Shown piece by piece: positions 1 to 37,300 of a stretch of DNA of 64,000 nucleotides (the stretch's first letter is position 1; every line of letters starts with the position of its first letter). The DNA is from Capitulum mitella (taxonomy: Eukaryota > Arthropoda > Thecostraca > Pollicipedomorpha > Pollicipedidae): positions 19,136,903 to 19,200,902 of the forward strand of contig CP099845.1 in NCBI GenBank assembly GCA_030062745.1. Reading direction: 5' to 3'. Made by a program: the position numbers and the translations under genes. The notes under the pieces were generated by a model, which searched no databases, had not been told where the DNA came from, and worked only from the letters and a program-made list of their open reading frames with translations.

Positions 1-27
1 ATTATTATTATTATTATTATTATTATT
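1..27. repeat. (ATT)n microsatellite
   Basis: Nine ATT units open the window; the tract may continue to the left of it. Confidence 0.95.
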
Positions 28-784
28 GCAACGATTAACTTTTTTATTGTAAAGATAATTCATATCGCATTATTTATTTCCCCAAACTTTTTTTATTACT
101 CTTGATTGGAGGTTGAGTCCGAACGACGACCAATCAGCGTCGAGATCTCACGTAAACAAACTAACGCAGAAACGTCAAAAATCCCTACGCGAGCGTCTGG
201 AGATTAGCATACCAGTGACGACGCAATCTGTTTCGGGGAAAATAATGTGTTTCTGGTTTTTCCGGCTGAAATCGTAAGTAGTACTTATCAGTATTGCATT
301 TGAAGTGCCATGCAACCACTACTATGATTATTTTCCCTCGAAGTAAGTGCTCGGTGAAAATCTTACTGTTGACCCAATTATTTCCACCATAATTCATGAC
401 ATCAAACAAAATTTACCAGAATGCTGAGCAAATACCTCCCACACTCCAATGTTCAACAGGGTGCAAGCCAGCACAAATAGCTGCAAATGACTGGATGTTC
501 CCACCGTGCAAAGAACTGGATGCCATTATCACTGTTTACTGGCAAGAATGATCATGACCATCACTCATCATACCGCAAAACACAGATACTAAGCGACAAC
601 CAAAGCTTACGTATTTCCGTGGACTGTCCAACATAACCCCCTGGGCATGACAGACAGCCAACGGTTCCCGCTAACCAACACTCTCCGGTAATTACCGGCG
701 AAAACAGCGTGACTGGCTCTACCCTAGCGGACGCCCTGGAACTAACTTTTTTCTAGATTTGGCAGCACTCAGCTGATGGAGGCT
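28..784. other. AT-rich non-coding DNA, nothing recognised
   Basis: Only short chance ORFs are present; I see no gene, RNA or known repeat. Confidence 0.6.
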
Positions 785-1070
785 CTGGACGTTCTGAACT
801 CTGGACAGTATGACCGTTGGGTGTTATGACCATTGGACATTATGAGCTTTGGGCATTGTGAACCTTGGGTCTTATGAACTTTGGATGTTTTGAGTTTTGG
901 ACAATATGAAATGTGGACAGTACAAACCTTGGACATTACAAACTATGGACAATATAAACTTTGGATGTTTTGAGCTCTGACTATTATGATCGTTTTTAGG
1001 GTTTTGGACATTATGAACTATGGATGGTATGAACGTTGGATATTTTGGAATTTGGACATCATGATATAGA
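785..1070. repeat. Degenerate tandem repeat of about 15-17 bp
   Basis: Roughly 17 imperfect units of the type TTGGACATTATGAACT (for example TTGGACATTATGAGC, TTGGATGTTTTGAGT, ATGGACAATATAAACT). Heavily diverged, so an old array. Confidence 0.8.
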
Positions 1071-1269
1071 CCCTTCTCAACTGGTCATTGTGAGGTAGGT
1101 ATGCCGTGGAACTGTCCATTTCCCGACAGTATTTCCGATGTCGGAAATGGTATCTGTACAGCGAGGCCACATCAGGCCTGGGCAAATGGTGTTCTTCATT
1201 TTGTTAATATGTTAGTAATGTTGTAGAAAGAACCCAGCTGGATTTGGTACTTCTGTGGGCTTTTATCAA

Positions 1270-1865
1270 AATTGGGTAATCCTTACCGATCGCACACCAT
1301 GCGCAGAGTCGAGGGTAAGGTTAACGCGCGAGTGTAGTTTCCGATTTCGCCACCAGGGTGATATTCGTTCTTTTTCTCGCCGCTAGGGAGCGTACGTAAA
1401 AATACTGACATTCGCTAGGATGGTTCCGCTCAAGAATGCGCGAGTGTAGTTGCCGATTTCGCCACCAGGGTAATATTTGTTAGGTTAGGTTAGGTTAGGT
1501 CTGAACGAATTCATCTGCTTTCCATCGTGGTTCGGCAATTCTGGAGAAAGTGGTCCTTTTTTCGTGATTGACCTCACCTGTGACGACATCAGAGGGTCAA
1601 AAATAAAAGTGTGTAAGTCACAGAAACGAAACGTTCGGCGCTATCAACTGGCGTTCGAATCAGCCGAATCGAACTATTGGTTATCATACCATTGGTTCTT
1701 GAGCGGAACCATCCTAGCAAATGTCAGTATTTTTACGTACTCTTCCTAGCGGCGAGAAAAAGAACGAATATCACCCTGGTGGCGAAATCGGAAACTACAC
1801 TCGCGCGTTAACCTTACCCTCGACTCTGCGCGCGGTGTGCGATCGGTAAGGATTACCCAAAATTG
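1270..1865. mobile_element. Foldback element with 170-bp terminal inverted repeats
   Basis: The left arm (1270-1439) and the right arm (1696-1865) are near-identical reverse complements, with fewer than ten visible mismatches. The outer ends are AAAATTGGGTAATCC and its complement. The loop holds a third partial copy of part of the arm (about 1436-1478, the GCGCGAGTGTAGTTGCCG segment) followed by four TTAGG units. It has no transposase ORF, so it is a non-autonomous DNA element of unknown superfamily. Confidence 0.85.
1480..1500 (+). repeat. Interstitial TTAGG telomere-type repeat, 4 units
   Basis: Four perfect TTAGG units, the telomere motif of most arthropods, lie inside the loop of the foldback element. 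Too short to be a telomere; probably an internal part of the element. Confidence 0.8.
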
Positions 1866-2174
1866 TAGCAATCCCACTTTTCAGAGCAGTTCTTTAGTTT
1901 TGCTTTAGTGAGAAGAGTGAGCTGCCGGTTTTTTCAAGTTTAAGTTAAGTCAGTCTTAAGTTTTAGTTAAGTCAGTTTTGAGCAGTTTGCTTCACATAGG
2001 GGGCAAGTGGCCGGTAATGGTCGGTCAGGCGATTCACATGGCGTTCGGAGGACGCGACGGAAAGACTACACGGATGGATAACGGTCCGCGTTTCGTGACG
2101 TCATCGAAAGAACTGAATGGGGAATGCTAATGCGGCTAGTTTTGAGCCAGTCCACCCCGATGACCTGACCCAGG

Positions 2175-3070
2175 GGGCAGAAAGGAAGGGCTAGGGGTGG
2201 GGGTGGGGGGCAAAAAGCCAGAAAAGGCGTATTTTTATGCTTTACCACTTTGATGTTTATTGACCTATTTTGATGCAATTTACATGAATTGATAGCTAAT
2301 CGATGGAACTTTTTCCGTCCATGTTTGGGATTTTGAAAAAAAATCGTAGGCATTCACAGGGCTTGGAAAATAGAGGGAATGTTTATCTCCAAAACTGAAT
2401 TAACATAAAAGTCTAAAATAATCGTTTAGGTTGTGCTATTCACCCTATGGTTCAGAGGTAAAAATCATATTGCATTGTTTATGTAATGTTACCATTAGCA
2501 GCATCAAGGACCTGGAAAAGGGGGAACTGTTATGATTGTATGTCCATCATGTCAACTTCTGACTTTTGACCTGAAATGACACCTCAGTCACATACAATCA
2601 CCCTAGGTTTATCCCCTAGCATTTAAAACGTCTTCAACGATTCAAAGCGACTGTATTTCTGAAAGGCCTTTTTTCTGTCGGTCGTGATCTAGGATACGCA
2701 CGCATACATTTCACATCGTACGCATACATTTCACATCGTACGTCCTTTGCCTGACCTGATATCGACCTGAAACTTGACACGCAAGCACACCCATACACTA
2801 ATATTATGTTTCAAATTCTCCCTTAAAACTCTACTTTTGGCAGCCATTTTTCTTTCATCCTCAGCAGTGCCAAAAGTGGTCTGAGGTGCCCCCAAAAGCA
2901 AAGCGTAACGACACCCATGGGCAATGAAGCTATGAAACTTAGACGCAATACGCAGTAAGAATCAGAATCGGTAGGAAAAGTGACCAAATTTCGTGGGCTG
3001 CTTCAAAACCCCTGTACAAATGGTAAGCGAAAAAAAACGAAGGGAGGGGGCTTTTTGAAACGCCTGTGTA
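2175..3070 (+). mobile_element. Diverged relative of the 1.2-kb TTAA element family
   Basis: Collinear with the interior of the element at 26700-27914. Shared landmarks are the GGGGGCAAAAA start, the GCATTCACAGGG block, the AAAGGGGGAACTGT block near 2516, TGACTTTTGACCT near 2570, the TTTTGGCAGCCATTTT block near 2835, and TAGGAAAAGTGACC near 2972. Termini are not recognisable. No coding capacity. Confidence 0.65.
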
Positions 3071-3978
3071 CAGCCAGATGTCTCCAACCCAGCCCTCAGA
3101 CCTCGTGTGGCACGCAGGAGCTGGCCGTAAATACGCAGCCATGAAATGCTGAATTGGTACAGATATAGCACAACAGTTCTGGTACTTACCTTTGATGTGC
3201 TTACAAAAGAAATAAGCTGGAGGTGATGTTAAATGTCACAAAGGTTACAGCAGAAAGAAGTCGAGATAAGTCCTTAAAACAGTCAAAGTCAGTCAAAAGT
3301 CAGGGCTGATAACTAAAATAATAGAATAAGTAAAGACAAAAAGGCCCAAGGAAAGATTATAAGGAAAGACAAAAAGGCCTAAAGAAAGCTTAAGTCCAGC
3401 CTCACTGGTATCTCATCCTTCTATACTTCAAATCATTTGATCCACTTCAACCACTTCACAAAAGAAACTGATACTAGGGCCGCTTGTGACGAGATCACAA
3501 AGCCAAGTGACATTCTTCTGGAATTCCCTGCTAGAGGAAAACTCAGGTCAAGGTCGGATCAGGGTCAGGCAACCGCTGATGAAGACAACACGTTCCATTA
3601 TCAAAAGAAGCATTGGGGAACCAAATCAAACTTTAAATTGTCTTAACAATAATCGTGTTCAATATCACATCTTGAAAAGTGGAAATGCAGCTTTTGTTTT
3701 ACCATTATGTTCCTCGAAATAGATGGACAAAAGCATAAATGTGACGCACGCACACTACTAAATTTCGGCCATTACAAGTCGGACTTCCTGGGGTGTCGGG
3801 CGGTTCTGCCACTCCTTGTGTGCCTTTTTCCCACAGGAGCCGGTGCAACACCGTTCCAGCGAGGCTGGCTTGGCTCCGGTGACTGGCTGTTGTGGACCCG
3901 GTCTCGGCATCACCGGCATACCCCTGTTCTGGTCGGCGCCGAGGGGTCGCCGCCAGGAGCTGGACCGCCCGGCCGGCT
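3071..3978. other. Upstream region of the helicase gene
   Basis: No repeat or gene recognised. Base composition shifts to GC-rich and CpG-rich from about 3830, 150 bp before the chosen start codon, so the promoter and 5' leader probably lie here. No clear TATA box was found. Confidence 0.4.
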
Positions 3979-28685
<24,707 letters not shown>

Positions 28686-31600
28686 TGCTGTGGAGGCCGC
28701 CGACAGATGGCGGTGCCGTCGCCACGGACGCCGCCACTGAGTATTACTCTGAAGGGCTGCCGACAGGTGGCACTGTGTCGCGACAGCGCACGATGACGAC
28801 CCAGTTTTTCTTGCAGGTTACTGACGGACAAGGTGTTATTTAATGCGCCTTTTCAAGGGTCATGTTGTCACAGTTGGCTGTGCTGTGTGCCACACTGGGA
28901 GTTTGTGATATGAGGCTGTCTTTGTACCATCAGCTTTCCTGGCTTTGGTCTTGTGATACCGATTCGCACGAGGCTTGTACGTGTTTTGTGCTCAGAATGC
29001 GCCAGTGCCTTTAGAGATTACACTTTTGAGTGCTGTTTCAAACGTTTGGAACTTCCTTGTACTTGGACCCAGTGATCTGTCCCTGACCATAACAAACTTG
29101 CTTGCAACGAATTATTTCTCTCCAGTCCGCTTGCACATGGGTGACGGGAAACCCTTCTCAGGTACCTGTTACTGGTGGATACGGGTAAAATATGGCGAGA
29201 CATGAAATGCAATGCCATATGCGTACATTCATTCCCTTCAAGCATCGGTTCGCGACATTGGTGGAAACACAGAAAATGATCTCCTTCATTCGCAGACGTT
29301 GTTTAGGCTTGTTTTAAGAGCTTGGAGCGTTACATATGAGAAAGAGTAAAACGCTGCCTTACTGGTTCGCGCTGATGCGTTGCTCGCTTTCGCTTTGCTT
29401 TTAGTTCAGCATTGTCATTGCCATTGAATTCGGTAAAGACCGGGCGGTCAAAGGAGCTTCACAGGCCCAAATCGGAGTGGGCCGGGCGCAGTGGTATAGC
29501 TAGACTGGCGGTGGTCGCACTGTCCGTGTTCCGGTCTGGAGCCATGCCGTCGCCTCGCGCTCCACCGGTCTGGCGCCGTGCGCCCGGGGGCTGACAGGGT
29601 TTGCGCCAGCCTGGGTAACGGTCGGCCGACGGTCTCCGGTAGACGTTCTGCGTGGCGGCCAGGTCGCCGTTTCACTGCATCACGTTCAGGAGAAGCCGTG
29701 ATATTCGCGTAGGAACGAACTGTTGATTTCCATCGCGGAAGGATGTGTTCTTTTGATATGTTTTGAGAGATCATCATGTTAATACATAACACAGCACAGT
29801 GTGTTGAAGCGACTGGTGACGGATGCGGCTTGGAGGAAAATATTGAGGACGTGCCATGGGGATTGCGTAACATTTTCCGGAGATCTCGTAAATTTATTAT
29901 TACTTGACCTCTCTTGACACGGACAGATCGTGAGTCATTAAGAAGAAAGCTTAGCTGATAAAGTAAACTTGTAGCTAAGTGGTTAAGCTTCGTAAGTGTC
30001 ATCTTATTCTCCAACCGTTGAGTAGTCATTCACTTTTGGTAAATAAGCATTCGCCCTTCCTCCTTATCCGGTTATAAGAATTTACTAGTCCAGTGGTACC
30101 ATTTAGATCAATCTTGCAGTGTTGGAGCTCTTCGAAAGGTTTTGTAGGTGTCCGACAGAGGTGAAACACTAATCGTTTGAAAATTAAGGCTGGGGAACTC
30201 TTAAATTGCAACAATGTGGAACATGGTTTCCCGTAGAAGCCATGCTTATCTGATTTTTATGTTTTTGTTCTTGCATGTTGGCTCCTGACCACTTATATTT
30301 TTACGGAGCAGTTTGGTAACTGAAAAACACATTAGTTGTAGCATAAAAGTTAAGGCATTGTCAAATGAAACAGTTCGGGGAAATATGGTAATTGGGTATA
30401 TGCTTTTTTCGGTGAAAGGGTACATGGACGCATGCATTCCTCAGTCCCGTCTCGTGATCGTTTCAGAAAACAGTACCACGTTTTTCGTAAAGAGCTCTTC
30501 GTCACGTTCCGGATCGACCATGTCCCGTCCCGCGAGCGGTATTGTCTTTGGAAGGAGACAGTCCCGGCACTTCCGAGTTAACCTGCCTCGGAAGCAGAGT
30601 GAGTATTTACGCACCGCCGGCTCTCCGTTTCCATCTCCGCCAACCCTCCAGACTTTGCCGGGAAACTTCAAAGTACTGCGTGGCGACATGACCCATGCTG
30701 TGAACCTTTTTGATATATCTTGCCAGCCATATCGGAACGTGAGGGCGTTTGTGCCATGCTCAGCGAAATGCAGGAAATGTCATAGTACCGAAAGTTGTTT
30801 ATCGTAACACCGTGCCACGTTCATCTTGAGTTCAGGAATATGTTCCGAAGAGCTTGAGAAATGTGCACTAAACGAAGGTTTGCAGCTGGTAACATCACCT
30901 AGGCCGCGGTAATTTGGGTACAGTTTGAAGATTGTTTCAAGCACCATAAAAGCGGTCTGAATGCAAACTTTTTCTAAAAAAATAGGCGCTGTTATAACAC
31001 CCGCAGTGGAAGGGGGTTTCGCACTATCGCGCACTGGAAGGGGTGCACAAAAGTGCCCCCTTCCGATCTCCGATCTTTTTCCGATTGCGGAAAGAGCTAG
31101 AAACATGAAATTTTATGGATAGAGTGGGGCCTTAATTATTTACATTGTGTGCAATTTTCATGGCCCTAGGTTAATATCTTTAAGGTCAAATGGGGTCGAA
31201 AAAGTTAACTTTGGACACTCTCGGTCCTTACAGGCCATTCCATACGACTTTTGAAAGGAAACAGGTTCAAGGGAAACAGGAAAAGGGTGTTTGTTTGGGA
31301 GTTAAAACGTGAGTTGCGACAATTTTCACTCATTTGGCGTCTTGACTGGGGATTTCGGGTGAAGGTCGTGTCAGATCATTGGTCTGTGGCGCCATTTTTC
31401 ATCTTTTGCAGATCAGATTTCGAGCAGCACGGGAAAGCTTGAGTGTAAATAAGGGCGCTATACACATCTTTTGGCGTATTTTCAATGAAGGTAGCCAACA
31501 TCGGCACATTTGATCATTTCTAGCGTTCACTCACCACCGCAAGGTCAAAAGAAGTGAAGCAAGGTCACTGACCTTGGGTGATGTTTTTTTTGTACCCAAA

Positions 31601-31759
31601 GCAAATTTTATGACAGCTGTCTGCGCTGAATTTGTGTCGTTATGATGAACCCAATTACACGGTTTGAGCGCTGTAAAACGTAAAATTACATATTTATATG
31701 TGTATGTGCATATTTGCGCATGTATGTATATGTATTTATGTATATACATATGAATATCA
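28686..31759. other. Intergenic DNA after the helicase gene
   Basis: No gene recognised. The helicase 3' UTR must start here, but I see no canonical AATAAA in the first several hundred bases. An ORF of 164 codons at 30313-30807 has no recognisable product. Around 31000-31230 the sequence holds AAGGTCA motifs and short G-rich stretches that may be repeat remnants. Confidence 0.5.
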
Positions 31760-32215
31760 ATGTGCCAAACGTGTTTTTAGTAGGGTCTTTGAATGCATAT
31801 TTTAAAAAGTCGACATATTGCAAAGCAAATCTGGACCAAGTCTTGAAATATTTACCCTTGATTTTTAATGACCTTGACTTGTACTGACCCTGGTATCTAT
31901 AAGCGCATCCATGTGCGCACACGTATTTTTATTAGGGTCTTTGAATGCATATTTCATAAAAATCGACTTGTCGCAAAGCATATCTGGACCAGGTCACAAG
32001 ATATGTAACCTCGACATCTGATGACCTTGACCATCACTGCCCCTGATCTGTGTAAGCGTATCATTGTGCGCACACATGTTTTTATTAGGGTCTCTGAATG
32101 CATATTTCGCCCAAACCGACATGTTGCAAAGCAGGTCTGGATCAACTCACAAGCTGGTTGACCTTGACCATTGATGGCCTTGACCCTTGTTGACCCTGGC
32201 CTTTGTCTTGGTACA
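31760..32215. repeat. Tandem repeat of about 153 bp, 3 copies
   Basis: The landmark TAGGGTCTTTGAATGCATAT occurs at 31781, 31933 and (with TCTCTG) 32086, giving a spacing of 152-153 bp. Each unit also carries a GTGCGCACA-type start, TTGCAAAGCA and TGACCTTGACC-type motifs. Copies are roughly 75-85% alike by eye. Confidence 0.88.
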
Positions 32216-33995
32216 TCCATCATTTATGACGGAATTACGTCTCCTTATTCTGTTCAGACGGTAGTCTTAGGTAGAACGCTAGGCCTTTCACGTTCATATT
32301 TGTCAGCGACAACGGTTATTTCGGTTATGTTTGTTTGGCTTCAAATGGTTCAAAGTTCGAAAATTTCCGTCCGATTTTCGTTTTTTCTGCGTCAATCGAC
32401 GGGTTATTCAGTTGCTACAAATGTCACAAAGTAGCAGCAACAAGCTCCGATCCGTTCTCGAGATTCCCAAGAAGAACAGGTGGGGGCACAAGACCTCCCC
32501 CTTCCAGTGCGCGTGATAGCAAACATAGGACAAAAGTTTATGAAACACTGCAGGAACCAAGACTCGACCTACGCTTTGATGTCAACTTCGCGCTCTCCCT
32601 GGTCACGAGATGGCCAAGTTGCCAAGACCGGTCATGACGGTCGTTTCGTGTTTATGGACGTAAAACTCGCTCGTCCTGATGATAACGTACGTAACCAGTC
32701 CAAAGGTATTTTATTCCACTCGTATTTTGGCTAACCTTGGCCCGACACTTGCAATGAAAAGGACCCCTATTTTTCGTGGTGTGTTTTCTTCTAGGCCTTT
32801 TATTCTCCGGACTCCTCAAGTCCTGTTTCCAATACGTTTTGGACGAAGCCTTATGCACCTCGGTTGACATCGCGTTCCTTGATGAGTAGCCCAAGAAGAT
32901 GCCTTTACCCGTGAACTCCGTTTTGCCCCCATGGAAACGAATCGAACTTCTCTGTGAAAATGGACACACGAGGCCAGCGTACTTACGTACAAACAACAGT
33001 ACGTATCCACACATCAGTTCTTATCCAGCCAAGTCCGATTTATTGGCTAAAAAGAGTGCCAAGGCTAACCCAAAACCTGTCTCCGACTATCATTGCACGA
33101 CTTTTTAAACACGCCACAAGAGCAAGACGGCTGCTATGAAGTTTGTCTTATCAGAAGCAGCAGTCACGAACAGACTTACCTGTCATGAAAGAGGGAAATG
33201 CAGTGTTCAAGTAGCTGATATGACGCAAACAGGCATTAGGGTGTCAGTGGACCTCCGTATGCCGTCCCTAGTCTTCACTGTCACCCGTATTATCAACGCG
33301 TCGTCAAACTGACAGAAAAAGGGGACTCGTGGATGGATGGGGCCTCTTGAGCCACCTCAGGCCTCTGACTGTTTGAATGACTCCTTCATTATGCGATATA
33401 GCTACCAGCTACAACACGGCACAAACAGAGGGTAGTTTTATAGAAACATCTTGATTCGGTAGCCGATGTGCGACAATTAAAAGCATCTAATTGGTCTGTT
33501 GTGCTGCACTGGGGGAAAATACGGACTGCTCGGCACGGGGTCGGGACAGTTGTCGATTTCAGTCGTATGGAAATGTAAAAAAATAAGCATGTCATTCTCT
33601 TGGTTTGAACGTATTAGCCAGCCTGCAGTGCAGTAAAAATACGAAGATGAGCTAGACGATTTTAGTTTCGCTCCTGTTCTGTAGCTCCCAGGTAATTTAA
33701 ACCTACGCCTACAGTTTTGATGCCCTTTGTCATCCCAGCTGGTTGAACTGGCTATCACATATCCCTGCGTGAAACTATGGACTGGCCTGATTCTCCAGAG
33801 GCAGCCCGTTTGTTTGCTATGCCATTAAACAATGAAACAATCATGATTCATTACTAGCATCGAGCTCACAATACAAGGAGAAAATTTTCTGCGGGAATTA
33901 CTGAAAAACCATATGCGCACGAAGGTCGTGGAACACTTGAAGGGTGACTAGGTCAGCGCAAGTCAGGGAGCTGTTTGAGGTCCGCTGGTAAGTGC
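32216..33995. other. Intergenic DNA, nothing recognised
   Basis: ORFs of up to 120 codons on both strands, with no recognisable domain and no conserved codon pattern. Confidence 0.5.
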
Positions 33996-34334
33996 CAGGG
34001 GTGTCGATTTGTATTCTTTTGCGAGGGTCCCCAATATTTTCTGCCGGTTTTAAAGAGGAATAAGTAAAAATAACGAAAAAAACGACGCAATAGATATGAG
34101 ATAGCCAGGAAGTAAAGAATAAAGCCTAAAACGCTGTACATATAGATTACATATATCAATACATGGGGATAAATGCGTTTTGTACTTAATAAATAGCAAC
34201 AGGAAAACATAAAAATGTTCTTTGGTCAAAACAAAGTGGGTTAAATCCATTCACAAACCCACATTTGGGGGGAGGTTAGATTGTCGGGCTCTCAGCTCGG
34301 CCCCCCAATCATTTACAGAAATCGACAATTCTGC
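33996..34334 (+). mobile_element. hAT-like MITE, copy 2
   Basis: Starts CAGGGGTGTCGATTTGTATT and ends near AAATCGACAATTCTG. The interior matches the copy at 52800-53207 (AAAAATAACGAAA, AGAATAAAGC, GGGGAGGTTAGATTGTCGG). Flanks GTAAGTGC and CTAAGTGA agree at 6 of 8 positions, consistent with a decayed 8-bp target duplication. Confidence 0.75.
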
Positions 34335-37300
34335 TAAGTGATGTGCATATTTGTGGAGGACCACCGCGATTGGGGTTTTGGCCAGATGGCTGGAGGTACG
34401 TAGTGTTTTTTGTTGTGTTACTGGTATTGTTTATCAAAATGCACTGACGCAAAATGGGCGGAAATCATTCGACCTGAACGCGGAAGTGTTACTGTCCACG
34501 ATACCGTAGGCGCGGGGGCGTTTTTATTTTTCATTTGGGAGATCCAGAACCATGTTGAGGCGGCCGCCTGCCATGATGCACCATAAGACTGACGTCAAAA
34601 TCTTTTGCAGTGCCAACGTTCTTCCTGCCCAAATGCTCCTACACCCATGCATTAAAGTCCTTTTTATAAATTTGATCGGAGTGGTCTGGGATGTTAACAA
34701 TCGATGTTAACCGGGCTAAACTGGGGTTACTGCATAGACTCCGACCACTAGCGTAGCCAGAAGGGCCCAGAGGGGTCAACCGACCCCCTCTCCTCCTGTT
34801 ATGGTCAGATGCTCGCCAAAAATTGGCTGTTACCAAATATAGTTTGTTCAAAAGACAGGAATGTTTTAAAACTGACGCAAATTGTTCTGTTTTTACAATA
34901 TCCTAGTGTGATATGTGGTTGGAATGAAATGATTTGCAATGAAATGATAGCTAACGTTTTATTTTTGCCTTGAAGCTACCCCAACCCCCACACCATTACG
35001 AAAATTCTACCTACTCTACTGAATCTGACCCCTACACCCGATCGCGCAGTTCCAGATATCTGCTGACGTGGCGAGAGTTTAACGTGCCGCCAAGGGATGC
35101 GATTGTAAGCTAATGTACAAAGTTTGACGAAACTATATCGGATACCTGCGTGAGAACGCTCTGTATCAGAGTCTGTTTGCAAAGAAAATTTCTTCCTTAC
35201 GGCGCACCTCGCAATAGGTCGCATACGAACACGTGCCGTTCCCTCGAAGTATCTGGAATCTCCCGCCCAGTCGTGAGAGTTGGCTTATTGTTCAGTCAAT
35301 CTCGTCTCGCCACGACCTAACCAACACGGTTAGCGGTCAGTTCAGTTCGGTAGTCAGCTGCAGTCGACCTCCGCTCTCAGCCAACCACGAGCACCCCAGC
35401 ACAGCAGTCACTAGCCCCATTCAGCGTCATTCCGGCGACCGCACGGGACTTTCACATGCGCCGCGAACGTGCCTGATCCAGCGGACGGGTTCGGCGAGGG
35501 GCCGAAGGACGGGCTCTCCGTGGTAAGCCGAGCGCCGTGCAGGGCGGCTTGTCTGCGGCGACGCAGACAGGCGGGGCTGCAAACAGATGAGAGGATGATG
35601 TAATTTGTTCACGGCGTCGGACCAAAACCACGAGCACATAACGGATAGTGCGACCGAGGCAGTGGTATTTCCGATTGGCTAGTGCCTCGGTATGTTCTGT
35701 CTGCCGACAAATCTGTCCTGCGGCCCCGTACCCAAACGGGTCGGCGGGTCGACACATGCTGCGCGTCGCATGAAAGGTCTCGCCTGCTACTGACGTGTCC
35801 GCTGATTTTCGGCTCTCTGGCCTGTCTTTGCCGCGTGCTACGCGATTGAAGTGGAGCCCACAGGGATAACATATGAAATGGAAATCACGGACAGCGTCGT
35901 ATGTCACCTTGGTTTCGGCGAGTTTCCTCGGCAACCAAGGGTCAGATCGTCTCAAAACGCGCCGACTTAGAGCGAGAATTAAAACTGTTCGGACACCACA
36001 CCGCGTGGAGGGGAATTGTACACTCTGTCTGAAAGTCCTTGGCGACTTTGCTTAAACATCATGCACAAGGTACAAATGTTTTGCATTAACGATTGCACCA
36101 ACGTGTACCCCGTTCTCTTTTGCCCCATATCCACCGAGACACAGTGGCATTTTACTGTACTTTTTTTTACTCTCGTGGTGTCCTGCAAATCGTAACGTAG
36201 AATTTTTGCAAAAAAAGAAAGGATACCTTGCCAGCTGCACTCGCTGGACAAGTTTAAGCACTGAAACGGAAAACAGAAACAGAAACAGGAAGCACGAGCA
36301 GCTCAAAACCTGAGATCCTCCACGAAAGAAATAGCCACGCGCGGTTTTCTAAACGGCCTCGGCTCCATCAAACCTTGTTGGCGGCCCTGGGTCAGAGAGA
36401 TTCGAAATGGGCGTCGCCTAGAAAGGAATTCAACATACGATCGCGCAGCGTCATGCATGCGTAACAGCGGACAGCATGTGCCAAGTCCTGGGGTAACAAT
36501 GTTTTTTTCGCTTTTAGCGTCAAACCAAGACCCGGATTTGGCCTGTCATCGAGAATGAAGCTGTAAAGGCCTTGGCGTGTGGTACTGATTTCGCATGGCA
36601 CGTGGTGCCCGCGACACGCAGGAGGAGACAACAGACTACACGTTTCGTTTATTTCTCAAGGCTCGCAGTTATACCCACAAGTCTGAATTATTCAAAATTG
36701 GCATCGTTGCAAACTGCGGAATGCAGAGGGGCGCAAAAGCCTTGCTTAACGAATCGGTCGCGACTCGGCTCACGGTTTCATCGCATGGTGTATATGTCTC
36801 CTTCAATGATAACCGGAATAATGTCGCCGTAACACGGTATGATGAGCTTTCCACGCCATGGTTAAGAACAGGAGTATGGCGTCCAGGCAAATTATTCGTT
36901 TAGAAATCCAAAGGTCGCTGACGTTGGACAAACTCCGATCACGCTACCATCCCGTTTCCAGTCCAGGTGTCTTTTTATTGCACCCGAGTGAGGAAATACT
37001 CAGAAGTTTCATCATTCATTGTGAATGGTAAATCCTAGAAAGCGAGTATTTGAGACCGGTTAAACCTAACCGTCTTCATCACTCTCGTTAATTCGCCTTG
37101 TTCTCTGTGCACATTGCTGAGGGGAATGAACGGAAGAAACGTCTTGCATTACCCATGCCGCACGCGGCAACATTCTGGTGGTATCTGCGCTCGATAGAGT
37201 TTGTCAAACCGGACACCACACTATAATTAACCAACACGTCTAAAGTATGATGTTGTGAGACATAGCCGATTTAACGTGGAGTGTCGTACGCCTAGGGGAA

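Noticed and set aside
1480-1500. True telomere or chromosome end
   Set aside because: Only four TTAGG units, with unrelated sequence on both sides.
29475-29500. GCCGGGCGCAGTGG, like the start of a primate Alu
   Set aside because: Only about 14 bases match and nothing after them does; chance similarity.
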